Positions 6,032 through 13,189 of a DNA stretch of 29,503 bases are shown here, in pieces. The stretch covers positions 1-29,503 of IMG/VR virus record IMGVR_UViG_3300017767_000077; one strand, 5' to 3'. Numbering within the stretch: the stretch's first letter is position 1; the number at the start of each line of letters is the position of its first letter. The notes beneath the pieces are model-generated. The model did not search any database. It was not told the DNA's origin and was given only the letters and a program-made list of their open reading frames with translations. The stretch is from a virus. Made by a program: the position numbers and the translations under genes.

Positions 6032-6545
6032 TAAAAAAAATAATATAAATCAAAAATTATTTAACCTACAACAAGAGATAGGTACTATTAGTAAAGATAC
6101 TAAAAACCCTTTTTATAAGTCAAAGTATTTTGATATAAATTCACTTATAAAACAATTACAGCCTTTACTAAAAAAACATAGACTTTTATTGTTACAACCT
6201 ATAGAAGAAGATATGGTTTATAGTAAACTAATATGTTTAGATAGCACAGGAGGTGTTGTATCAGCATTAAGATTACCTGAAATAAATGATCCGCAAAAAT
6301 TAGGATCTGCTATAACTTATTATAGAAGATATACTTTAGCTTCATTATTAGCTTTACAAGCTGTAGATGATGATGCTAATTTAGCGAGCAATAAATTAGT
6401 AGAAAAAACAAAATCGAAACTTACTTTAAATAGCGAAGCCTATGATAGAGCTAAAGACTATATAAAAAATAAAGGTGGAAGTATTGAAAATATTAAAGTA
6501 AAATATATAATAGATAAAGAAGTAGAACAAAAATTATTAAATTAA
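6024..6545 (+). CDS. erf: ERF-family single-strand annealing recombinase
   Basis: A 173-residue protein from the ATG at 6024 (an upstream TTG at 6015 adds three residues and is less likely). ERF hallmarks are KDTKNPFYKSKYFDINSLI (24-42), a KxHRLLLLQPI strand, and LGSAITYYRRYTLASLLAL (93-111) followed by the acidic VDDDAN. ERF proteins anneal complementary ssDNA during phage recombination and genome circularisation. The C-terminal 50 residues are a separate, less conserved helical tail. It sits with an SSB-like protein; a RecE-like exonuclease lies at 13478. Confidence 0.9.
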   Translation: MSDKKNNINQKLFNLQQEIGTISKDTKNPFYKSKYFDINSLIKQLQPLLKKHRLLLLQPIEEDMVYSKLICLDSTGGVVSALRLPEINDPQKLGSAITYYRRYTLASLLALQAVDDDANLASNKLVEKTKSKLTLNSEAYDRAKDYIKNKGGSIENIKVKYIIDKEVEQKLLN

Positions 6546-6549
6546 AATC

Positions 6550-6885
6550 ATGCAATTAAAAGGAATTATTTTAAAAATAGGAGAAAAAAAGACTTTTGGT
6601 AAAACCGATAAAGCAGAGGTTATACTTAAAACTGATTATAATACTGATTACCCACAAACAGTGTTAATTGAATTTTTAAATAAATCAATAGATAATTTAA
6701 AAGAATACAAAGAAGGAGACGAAGCAACTATTAATATTAATATAAAAGGTAGACAGTGGACTAGTCCTGAAGGTGAAACAAAATATTTTAATTCAATACA
6801 AGGTTGGAAAATATCTAAAGGTTTAGATGAAGTAACTAATAATATTCAACAACCAGATAGGCAAGAAGATTTGATAGATTTTTAA
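6550..6885 (+). CDS. DUF3127-like single-stranded DNA-binding protein
   Basis: A 111-residue protein with an OB-fold-like pattern: LKGIILKIGEKKTFGKTDKA, then VLIEFLNKSIDNLKEYKEGD, a beta segment (INIKGRQW) and the GETKYFNSIQGWKI strand. The GRxWTxPxGETKYFNSxxxW motif marks the Bacteroidetes DUF3127 family, which I know as SSB-like. The C-terminus ends in an acidic-hydrophobic tip (QEDLIDF), like the protein-docking tail of bacterial SSB. It follows the annealing protein by 4 bases, a fitting recombination partner. Confidence 0.78.
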   Translation: MQLKGIILKIGEKKTFGKTDKAEVILKTDYNTDYPQTVLIEFLNKSIDNLKEYKEGDEATININIKGRQWTSPEGETKYFNSIQGWKISKGLDEVTNNIQQPDRQEDLIDF

Positions 6886-7034
6886 TGTTTAAAAAATTAA
6901 AGGATGGTGAAAAATTTCCAGTTGATTTTTGGAATTATAATATAAATCCAATAACAGGTTATTATATTAAGCCACAATTACGTAAAGAACATAGTGATAA
7001 AATAGCTAAAAAATATGCAAAACCAAGAACATGA
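6885..7034 (+). CDS. Small basic protein, hypothetical
   Basis: A 49-residue protein with a TAATG start on the SSB-like gene and an ATGA end on the helicase gene. It reads MFKKLKDGEKFPVDFWNYNI, then NPITGYYIKPQL and a Lys/Arg-rich tail. It is soluble and basic. Its coupling to both SSB and helicase suggests a replication accessory role, but no family is recognised. Confidence 0.5.
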   Translation: MFKKLKDGEKFPVDFWNYNINPITGYYIKPQLRKEHSDKIAKKYAKPRT

Positions 7035-7939
7035 TAGCTCAATATGCTTCAATAAAAAATAAAATACTTGATGTTAAATATGGCCGTGTAAAAGAAGGTC
7101 TTGGTATAGGTATACAAGGCATTGACGAATATTTAAGATATAAGCAGGGCAACTTTAATTTACTGATTGGCCATGCTAACACTGGCAAGACTACGATTAT
7201 TTGTTATTTATTTGTTGTTTGGGCGATAAAACATGATTTAAAATTTTTAATTTGGTCAAGTGAAAATACTCCACAAAGTATTGTTAGAAAAATTATAGAG
7301 TTTAAAATGAATAAACCTATACAAAAATCTAGCGATGATGAGATTAGTGAAGCAATGAATTGGTGTGATAAACATTTTAAAATAATTGATGTCGAAGATT
7401 TATATAATTATCAACAGTTAATAAAAGAGGCAGACGCTATAAAACAAGCTTGGAATTATGATGCTTTATTAGTAGATCCTTATAATAGTTTGTCTAAAGA
7501 TTACACATTATTAAAAGTAGTAGGAGGCCACGAGTACGATTATCAAGTTGCATCTGAATTTAGAATGTTTGCAAAGAAAAATAATATTACAATATATTTA
7601 AATGCTCATGGTGTAACAGAAGCATTAAGAAAGACACATCCTGCAAACCATGAGTACGCTAATTTATCTAAACCACTATCAATGGCTGATGTAGAAGGTG
7701 GTGGAAAATGGGGTAATAGAGCAGATGACGTAATTTGCATACATAGATATACTAGTCATTCAAGCGAATGGATGTATAGTAATTTATATGTGCTTAAAGT
7801 AAAAGAAAATGAAACCGGAGGTAGACCTACTCCATATGAAGAACCAATTAGGTTAAAAATGAAAATAAACAATACAGGATTTGAGTTTATGAATAAAGAT
7901 ATATTAAAAACAAAAAATAATAAAAAATTAGTATTTTGA
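7031..7939 (+). CDS. DnaB-like replicative helicase (RecA-fold ATPase)
   Basis: A 302-residue protein. Walker A is GHANTGKTT (47-55), Walker B is YDALLVDPYNSL (143-154, Asp149). Further blocks are LNAHGVTEALRKTHP, SMADVEGGGKWGNRADDVICIHRYT and a KVKENETGGRPTPYEEPIRL segment. The layout is a DnaB C-terminal/Twinkle-like ATPase without the N-terminal DnaB domain, a form usual in flavobacterial phages. It should unwind the phage DNA at the fork. No primase gene is evident in the window, so it probably recruits the host primase. Confidence 0.82.
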   Translation: MIAQYASIKNKILDVKYGRVKEGLGIGIQGIDEYLRYKQGNFNLLIGHANTGKTTIICYLFVVWAIKHDLKFLIWSSENTPQSIVRKIIEFKMNKPIQKSSDDEISEAMNWCDKHFKIIDVEDLYNYQQLIKEADAIKQAWNYDALLVDPYNSLSKDYTLLKVVGGHEYDYQVASEFRMFAKKNNITIYLNAHGVTEALRKTHPANHEYANLSKPLSMADVEGGGKWGNRADDVICIHRYTSHSSEWMYSNLYVLKVKENETGGRPTPYEEPIRLKMKINNTGFEFMNKDILKTKNNKKLVF

Positions 7940-8151
7940 CAGTAGCTATAATTTTAGTTTCTATTGCTTTTATTTTTATTATTATTGCACAAGTAAAAAA
8001 GGCAGAAGTTATAATAAGCCCAATGATTGGATTTGTTATAGGTTCACTTTATAACAGAGATTTATACGAAGACGAAGAAGAAATCACCTTGCAATGTTTG
8101 TTAGGTGTAATTAGTATAACTGTTATATGGATAAATCGGCAGAATGGTTAG
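7936..8151 (+). CDS. Small membrane protein
   Basis: A 71-residue protein starting at TTG 7936 inside the end of the helicase gene. Residues about 3-20 (VAIILVSIAFIFIIIAQV) form a first TM helix, a second hydrophobic stretch follows (VIISPMIGFVIGSLY), then an acidic patch (DLYEDEEEITLQ) and a last TM-like helix (LLGVISITVIWI). I recall similar short membrane proteins beside the helicase in other flavobacterial phages. Function unknown. Confidence 0.55.
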   Translation: MTVAIILVSIAFIFIIIAQVKKAEVIISPMIGFVIGSLYNRDLYEDEEEITLQCLLGVISITVIWINRQNG

Positions 8152-8675
8152 CTTTAGTAGCTAAAAAACATGATCAATGGGTTAATATAGTTAAAAGCTT
8201 TGGCGAAAAATCATATTATGAAGACATTGTACAACAAATGTATATTGCTTTATATAAGTACTCGTCAAAAGAAAAAATAATTAAAGATGGAATTGTCAGC
8301 AATGGTTATATATATTTTACTCTTAGGAGTATTTATTTTCAGTATTATAATTCTAAAAAAAAAGTTAATAAAATTAGTATTGACAATGAAGAATTTTTCT
8401 ACGAAATTCCAGACGATACGCAAATGGATGAGCAAATAGCTTTTAATAAACTTTGTCAATTAATTGATAACGAGGTTGAATCTTGGGAATGGTATAATAA
8501 AAAGCTTTTTAAGCTATATAGAGATTCTAATTTAAGTATTAGAGGTATTGCTCAAGAAACAAATATAAGTTGGGTATCTATATTTAATAGTTTAAAAAAC
8601 GCTAAAAATAAAATTAAAAATAAATTTCAAGAAGATTGGGATGATTACGAAAATAATGATTTTGAATTAATATAA
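8127..8675 (+). CDS. Phage sigma-70-like transcription factor, putative
   Basis: A 182-residue protein. A DIVQQMYIALYKY helix (about 33-45) resembles sigma region 2 (DLVQEhhhhhhK). After a spacer and an acidic linker, the C-terminus has LYRDSNLSIRGIAQETNISWVSIFNSLKNAKNKIK (about 128-163), the region 4 helix-turn-helix layout. The order and size fit ECF-type small sigma factors of Bacteroidetes phages. It could redirect host RNA polymerase to phage promoters, perhaps to the repeated motif found upstream of three operons. It could also be a sigma-derived regulator without core binding. Confidence 0.62.
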   Translation: MDKSAEWLALVAKKHDQWVNIVKSFGEKSYYEDIVQQMYIALYKYSSKEKIIKDGIVSNGYIYFTLRSIYFQYYNSKKKVNKISIDNEEFFYEIPDDTQMDEQIAFNKLCQLIDNEVESWEWYNKKLFKLYRDSNLSIRGIAQETNISWVSIFNSLKNAKNKIKNKFQEDWDDYENNDFELI

Positions 8676-8679
8676 AAAT

Positions 8680-9093
8680 ATGAAAGAGTTTAAAGGTGAT
8701 AAAAGAAGTAAAGCATATAAGGCTTGGAAAAAGAACCACGAAGCAGCAAGTAATGGTTTGGGCGATAAGGTTGAGAAAGCATTTAAAAAAGTAGGTATTG
8801 ATAAAGCTGCAAAATTTATACTTGGTGAAGATTGTGGATGTGATGAACGCAAAAACACATTAAATAAAATGTTTCCAAGTAAAAAGATTGAGTGTTTAAC
8901 AGAAGACGAGTACATATATTTAGATACTTTTTTTAAATCTAAAACTAAAAAAATTACACCTGTACAACAAAACGAATTAATATTAATATATAATCGTGTG
9001 TTTAATGGTAATGCTGTACCAACGAGTTGTAGTAGTTGTTTTTTAAATAGTGTATACGATAAACTCAATAAAATATTTAATGAGTACAAATAA
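8680..9093 (+). CDS. Conserved Cys-containing phage protein, unknown function
   Basis: A 137-residue protein. A basic start (MKEFKGDKRSKAYKAWKKNH) leads to GLGDKVEKAFKKVGIDKAAK and the distinctive GEDCGCDERKNTLNKMFP. Later come ECLTEDEYIYLDTFF and CSSCFLNSVYDKL. I have seen the GEDCGCDERKxxLNKxFP block in many Bacteroidetes phage proteins of unknown role. The CGC, single Cys and CSSC could bind zinc. It lies between the sigma-like gene and a coiled-coil gene. Confidence 0.6.
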   Translation: MKEFKGDKRSKAYKAWKKNHEAASNGLGDKVEKAFKKVGIDKAAKFILGEDCGCDERKNTLNKMFPSKKIECLTEDEYIYLDTFFKSKTKKITPVQQNELILIYNRVFNGNAVPTSCSSCFLNSVYDKLNKIFNEYK

Positions 9094-9400
9094 CAAGATT
9101 AAAAATTTAAAAGAAATAGAATACATTACTAATTTTAATTTATTAGGAGAACATATAGTTAAAAATAGAAAAGCCAAACCTAATAACAAAGCTTTAGATG
9201 AAATGTACTACGCATTACAAAGTATTGGTTTTTATGTACATAACCTTATTACAGAAGAAAGATTATACGAACAATCGTTAAGTGAATTTAGAGCTGATAA
9301 AATACGTGCTGTAGAAAGAGCAAGAAGATCAGAGTTAAAAATTATTGAATTAGAACAAAAATTACAAAAACTTAAAAAAGAAAAAAGTTTAGGCTTATAG
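9080..9400 (+). CDS. Coiled-coil protein, hypothetical
   Basis: I choose the ATG at 9080 (106 residues, MSTNNKIKNLKEIEYITNFN), which overlaps the previous gene by 14 bases; a GTG at 9050 would overlap by 44. Residues from about 70 to 102 are a heptad-rich charged helix ending SELKIIELEQKLQKLKKEK. The N-terminal part is soluble and mixed. It ends the operon just before the second promoter-like motif. No family recognised. Confidence 0.5.
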   Translation: MSTNNKIKNLKEIEYITNFNLLGEHIVKNRKAKPNNKALDEMYYALQSIGFYVHNLITEERLYEQSLSEFRADKIRAVERARRSELKIIELEQKLQKLKKEKSLGL

Positions 9401-9405
9401 GTTTA

Positions 9406-9430
9406 TTGTTTAAAAAATGTTTATATTAGT
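9406..9430 (+). promoter_or_regulatory. Putative promoter for the 9454-16561 operon
   Basis: TTG (9406-9408) and AAAAAATGTTTATATTAG (9412-9429), with the -7-like box TATATTAG (9422-9429). The core is nearly identical to the strings at 5852-5871 and 16588-16607. It lies in one of the few intergenic gaps, 24 bases before the ATG at 9454. Confidence 0.45.
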
Positions 9431-9453
9431 AAAATAATAATAAATATAAAACA

Positions 9454-9597
9454 ATGGACAAGCAAATGTTACGATTTAAAAATGCTGGTAAAATAGGCGA
9501 AGCTATAGGGTTAGCAAGACACTTACTTAATTACCCTGATAATACAAAAGACAAGTTAAAAGAGCTTATTAAAATATTAGATAGTATAAAATTATGA
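9454..9597 (+). CDS. Small helical protein, hypothetical
   Basis: A 47-residue protein (MDKQMLRFKNAGKIGEAIGL, then ARHLLNYPDN and a KELIKILDSIKL helix). It is entirely helical by pattern, with no membrane segment. It is the first gene after the second promoter motif and overlaps the DUF6378-like gene by an ATGA. No family is recognised. Confidence 0.5.
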   Translation: MDKQMLRFKNAGKIGEAIGLARHLLNYPDNTKDKLKELIKILDSIKL

Positions 9598-9860
9598 ATA
9601 TTTTAGATGAAGCTAATAAAATAATTAACGAACGTTCACAAGAAAAGGAAAGACTATACGGCCCTTTTTCAAAAGGTATGGAACGTGCAGCTAAAATTGC
9701 ATCAGCTTGTACTGGTAAAGATTTAACAGCTAAAGATATGTATATGGCTATGGTAGCTCTAAAACTATCAAGAGAGTCTTATAATCATAAAGAAGATAAT
9801 TTACTAGATGCAGTAGCATATTTAGCTGCTTTAAATAATTACGAGAATGAGCGAAAATAG
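9594..9860 (+). CDS. DUF6378-like protein (nucleotide-metabolism-associated)
   Basis: An 88-residue helical protein. The pattern ILDEANKIINERSQEKERLYG, then GMERAAKIASACTG...TAKDMYMAMVALKLSRES and EDNLLDAVAYLAALNN, matches the DUF6378 family as I remember it (xxYGxxxxNFxRhAxhh...LKLARE...DNhhDhAGY). The family resembles all-alpha NTP pyrophosphohydrolase-type proteins, so a dNTP-pool role is possible but unproven. It overlaps the following SGNH-like gene by 14 bases, placing it at the head of the presumed modification cassette. Confidence 0.62.
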   Translation: MNILDEANKIINERSQEKERLYGPFSKGMERAAKIASACTGKDLTAKDMYMAMVALKLSRESYNHKEDNLLDAVAYLAALNNYENERK

Positions 9861-10758
9861 AGCTATAGTTGGAATTGTTAGCAACCCTGTTAAAAGTTTA
9901 AATAGTCATAATGGTGGTTGGACTCTCGTGTTAAAAAGTATGTTTGACGCTGATATATTAACAGAAAAGGATGATTGGAATAAGTACGATGAAATTATTT
10001 TATCTGAAGGTATAAACTACAAAGAAGGGAAGTTTAATTTTTTTGGTGGAGTGCAAGAAGGTTTTTATACTAGATTAGAAAAGTTAAATAATTACAACGG
10101 TAATGTTTTTTGTATTAATGAAATGATAGATTATAATGTTGTATGTAAAAAACGTAAAGAATTAAAAGGTTTATCATGTAATAAAATTCCTAAGATTATA
10201 TACACTAAAGACATATCATCAAAACTTATATTAGGCGATAGTCATAGTGTATCAGTATTTAAACATGGTTATGCTATAGATAGACATGATGGTAAAACAT
10301 TAAATGGTTTTTTAAAAATAGGTTTAAACAAATATTTAAATGATAATATAAAAGAGCTAATATTTTATGCAGGTAATATAGACATGAGATTTCATGTACA
10401 TCGTTTTGGTGGTAGAAAAGCAGTAGTTGATTTAATTAGAAAATTGTTTGAACAACTAGGAAAACTATATTTAGATAAAATAACTTTAGTTTGTTTATTA
10501 CCTATAGAAGATGAATCAAGAAAGATACCAGGTACGGGACTATATAAAGACAAACCATTTTTCGGTAGTCAATTAGATAGATTGTATTATGTAAACGAGT
10601 TTAATAAACTATTAAAAAGAGGTTGTTTGCATTATGGTTATAATTTAATAGAATGGGATTTAGATTATGAGAATGGTTTATCGTTTGATAATATGGAATC
10701 AAGACAATCTGTACATTTAAAACCAAAGTCATATAAATATATAGATCAGTTATGTTAG
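9847..10758 (+). CDS. SGNH-hydrolase-like protein in presumed base-modification cassette
   Basis: A 303-residue protein. Residues about 120-300 carry the blocks of an SGNH/GDSL enzyme: KLILGDSHSVSV (GDS at 130-132, Ser132 the likely nucleophile), IFYAGNIDMRFH (Gly176/Asn177, block III), and RQSVHLKP near the end (His290). The usual Asp three residues before the catalytic His is Gln here, so the catalytic pair may be incomplete. Residues 1-115 form a separate domain of unknown type (GIVSNPVKSLNSHNGGWTLV). SGNH enzymes hydrolyse or transfer ester-linked acyl or sugar groups. Co-translation with three putative DNA-modification genes suggests it decorates or trims a modified base; this is inference. 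Confidence 0.55.
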   Translation: MSENRAIVGIVSNPVKSLNSHNGGWTLVLKSMFDADILTEKDDWNKYDEIILSEGINYKEGKFNFFGGVQEGFYTRLEKLNNYNGNVFCINEMIDYNVVCKKRKELKGLSCNKIPKIIYTKDISSKLILGDSHSVSVFKHGYAIDRHDGKTLNGFLKIGLNKYLNDNIKELIFYAGNIDMRFHVHRFGGRKAVVDLIRKLFEQLGKLYLDKITLVCLLPIEDESRKIPGTGLYKDKPFFGSQLDRLYYVNEFNKLLKRGCLHYGYNLIEWDLDYENGLSFDNMESRQSVHLKPKSYKYIDQLC

Positions 10759-11645
10759 AGCAATTTAAAGATTACTATAATAAAGCTAAGATGAATCAAC
10801 AAAGATTATATCAAGGCTATAATTGGACAAAGGAAGATATTAATGATGATTTAATTTGGCATGTTCCTATATATGATGTCGTAAATAGAAAGTATGCAGC
10901 TTTTAGTAGTTTGTTAGAAGCAATAGATAAAAAGGAATTAGACCCTAAAGGAAATGGAAATTACTTTAAAGATCATAAAATAGACAAAGATAATTTTATT
11001 TACTTATCGTATTTATTTAGACTATGCGGATCAGGTATTAACTATAGACCAAAAGACCTTTTACCTTATGGTAGTCATGGATTTGGAAACTTTTGGATTG
11101 TACAAGAGCTAGTATTAAAAAGATACAATATTAATGATTGGTTTAAAAACTTGCCAGAAAAAGGTTTTTGTGATGTTAAAGGTTATTTACTACCTATGAT
11201 AAAAAAAGGATTAAGAAACTTTATATTAGAAGACTCTTTAAATTTAGTTGATGATATAATGAATGAAGCGCAACAAGGTGGCTATTCTATAACTGATGTA
11301 GTTGATTTAGGAAATCATTGGTTAAGATCAAGAGGCTTTAAAAGACAAAACTTTGTGTTGACTGCTTTTGCTATGGATTTAGCTGAGTATTATCCTGATC
11401 TTGTAGACCAAGACAGTGATGTATATGTAGGCTCTAACGCGTCTAAATGTTTAAAGATGATATTACCTAATATGAGAAAAAACGAAGCCTTACGCTATCT
11501 CTGTCAAATAACTGGAAATCATTCTAAGCCTTATGATATGGAAGATGTTGCTTGTGATTTTATTAGATATATAGATAATTTTCAAAGTGATCATCACATA
11601 AGAAAAAATAATAATATTAAATACTGGAATAATGTTCTTAAATAA
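10752..11645 (+). CDS. Putative amino acid:DNA transferase/aGPT-Pplase-like protein
   Basis: A 297-residue, mostly helical, soluble protein. Its conserved-looking core is LSYLFRLCGSGINYRPKD, then LLPYGSHGFGNFWIVQEL; later GGYSITDVVDLGNHWLRSRG and a DVYVGSNASKCLKMILPNM segment. The R-x-x-GSGxx...HGFGN pattern recalls the all-helical DNA-glycosylase-like families (amino acid:DNA transferase, alpha-glutamyl/putrescinyl thymine pyrophosphorylases) that attach amino acids or amines to phosphorylated 5-hydroxymethyl pyrimidines in phage DNA. This is a recollection, not an alignment. The neighbours, a PLP enzyme and a hydroxymethylase homologue, are the usual companions of those families. It overlaps both neighbours. 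Confidence 0.45.
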   Translation: MLEQFKDYYNKAKMNQQRLYQGYNWTKEDINDDLIWHVPIYDVVNRKYAAFSSLLEAIDKKELDPKGNGNYFKDHKIDKDNFIYLSYLFRLCGSGINYRPKDLLPYGSHGFGNFWIVQELVLKRYNINDWFKNLPEKGFCDVKGYLLPMIKKGLRNFILEDSLNLVDDIMNEAQQGGYSITDVVDLGNHWLRSRGFKRQNFVLTAFAMDLAEYYPDLVDQDSDVYVGSNASKCLKMILPNMRKNEALRYLCQITGNHSKPYDMEDVACDFIRYIDNFQSDHHIRKNNNIKYWNNVLK

Positions 11646-12522
11646 ACAGAGTACACAAGCTAATAATGATTTAAAAGATTATAGTCTTAACGATTATTTA
11701 GAACAAACTAAAAACTTTAAGTCATCTTTTAAAGAATTTGATGTAAAACAAGTATATGGATTTAATATAATTGATGAATCTGTATCTTGCGAGGTAGGTT
11801 ACAAAGCAAGAAGCGGTGAGTACTTTATACAATATATTGCTAATCAAGGTGTTAAAGAAATAGTTTATGTACAACCAAGAAGAGGTTTTGCTGGTATTTC
11901 TCTTTCATGGTTATGTAAAAAGTATAATTTAAATTTAACTTTAGTAATGCCATCTTCAAAAGAAATAAGTGATCACCAAGCTTTGTGTATAGAGCTAGGA
12001 GCTAAGCCGTTGTTTGCTAGAATAGCAGCCATGCCTAATGCTAACTCTTTAGCAAAAAAATATGCTAAAGCAACTAACTCTTATTATGTACCTTTAGGTT
12101 TAAATCATCCTTTAGTAATTGCCGGTGGAGTAAGATGTGTTTATGATTATTTTAAAAATAGAGTTAAACCAAATACTATTTGGTCAGTTATATCTACTGG
12201 TGTTTTAACAAGGACTTTACAGATAGCTTTACCTGATACTAAATTTAGAGCAGTTGCAGTAGCTAGAAATATACAACAAGGAGAATTAGGTAGATCTGAT
12301 TTTTATTCTTATCACAAACCATTTAATTCTAAGTCTGATTTAATTCCTTTAGGTTTTAATAGTGAAGATTCATACGATGCAAAAGGTTGGGATTATATGG
12401 TTAAACATGGTAAAAAAGGTGATTGGTTTTTTAATGTAGCAGGAAACGCTAATAAACCAACAATAGATAAAAAGACTATAAACTCTTATAGAGATTGGAA
12501 TGATTTGAAAGATTTTTTATAA
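11632..12522 (+). CDS. Fold-type II PLP-dependent enzyme (tryptophan synthase beta-like)
   Basis: A 296-residue protein with the layout of cysteine synthase/threonine synthase-type PLP enzymes. EVGYKARSGEYFIQYIANQG (54-73) would hold the Schiff-base Lys58 (GYKxRSG, like GSFKxRG). Next come EIVYVQPRRGFAGISLSW in the position of the SSGNhG loop, LTLVMPSSKEISDHQALCIE with ELGAKPLFAR, and WSVISTGVLTRTLQ where the glycine-rich phosphate loop is expected. The loop Asn that touches the PLP ring is Phe here, and the glycine loop is reduced. It may act on an amino acid attached to DNA, as PLP enzymes do in some thymidine-hypermodifying phages, or on a free amino acid. Confidence 0.65.
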   Translation: MFLNKQSTQANNDLKDYSLNDYLEQTKNFKSSFKEFDVKQVYGFNIIDESVSCEVGYKARSGEYFIQYIANQGVKEIVYVQPRRGFAGISLSWLCKKYNLNLTLVMPSSKEISDHQALCIELGAKPLFARIAAMPNANSLAKKYAKATNSYYVPLGLNHPLVIAGGVRCVYDYFKNRVKPNTIWSVISTGVLTRTLQIALPDTKFRAVAVARNIQQGELGRSDFYSYHKPFNSKSDLIPLGFNSEDSYDAKGWDYMVKHGKKGDWFFNVAGNANKPTIDKKTINSYRDWNDLKDFL

Positions 12523-12532
12523 ATTTGTTAAT

Positions 12533-13189
12533 ATGATATTTAAAAATGCAGAACAAGCGTTTCATTATTTGTATAGTGAAATACATAGAACAGGGATAGA
12601 TCATGGTAATACTAAAGCATTGTTTAATATAGGTTTTTATATTGCTAACCCTTTAGATAATAATATTAATTTAGATTTTAGAAAACTAAATAAAAAATAT
12701 GCTGAAGCAGAATGGCAATGGTATTTATCAGGTGATAGGAATGTTAATAAGTTAGGAGAAATATATGGTAAAATTCCTGAAATATGGAAAAATATGGCAG
12801 ATGAAAATAATGAAGTTAATTCTAATTACGGATGGCAGTGGTTGCAGAACTCTCAATTAGATAGAGTAATAGATAAATTACATGCTAATAGAGAAACCAG
12901 ACAAGCAACCATTTCTATCTATGATGGTAAGCAGATAGATAGATATTCTAATGATACACCTTGTACTTATGCTATTACTTTTAATATAGTAAAAGATGAA
13001 TTACACATGTCAGTATTGATGCGTAGTAATGATTTATGGTTTGGATTTTGTAATGACCAATATTGTTTCAGTAAGTTACAAGAATTAGTATCTAAAGAAA
13101 TTGATGTTAAAATTGGTACATATTATCATCATGCTACTAATTTACATGTATATAATAATTTTTTAAATAAATACTATGAGACTAAATAA
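12533..13189 (+). CDS. Thymidylate synthase-family dNMP hydroxymethylase
   Basis: A 218-residue protein with thymidylate synthase blocks: YAEAEWQWYLSGD (Glu60), NYGWQW (98-103), an ETRQATISIYD strand, DTPCTYAITF with the catalytic Cys144, RSNDLWFGFCND (164-175), and HHATNLHVYNN (His205, Tyr207 for the sugar). Aligned on RS-x-D-xxx-G, Asp175 falls where thymidylate synthase has the Asn that selects dUMP (E. coli Asn177). T4 dCMP hydroxymethylase also has Asp there. It is therefore likely to make 5-hydroxymethyl-dCMP (or less likely dTMP or hm-dUMP), the precursor for the modification cassette. It lacks the longer N- and C-terminal parts of cellular enzymes. Confidence 0.75.
   Translation: MIFKNAEQAFHYLYSEIHRTGIDHGNTKALFNIGFYIANPLDNNINLDFRKLNKKYAEAEWQWYLSGDRNVNKLGEIYGKIPEIWKNMADENNEVNSNYGWQWLQNSQLDRVIDKLHANRETRQATISIYDGKQIDRYSNDTPCTYAITFNIVKDELHMSVLMRSNDLWFGFCNDQYCFSKLQELVSKEIDVKIGTYYHHATNLHVYNNFLNKYYETK

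Noticed and set aside
8667-9089. Long minus-strand frame opposite the GEDCGCDERK gene
   Set aside because: The plus-strand protein has a known conserved block; the minus-strand product is Leu/Phe/Ser rich, as expected of a reverse-strand shadow.
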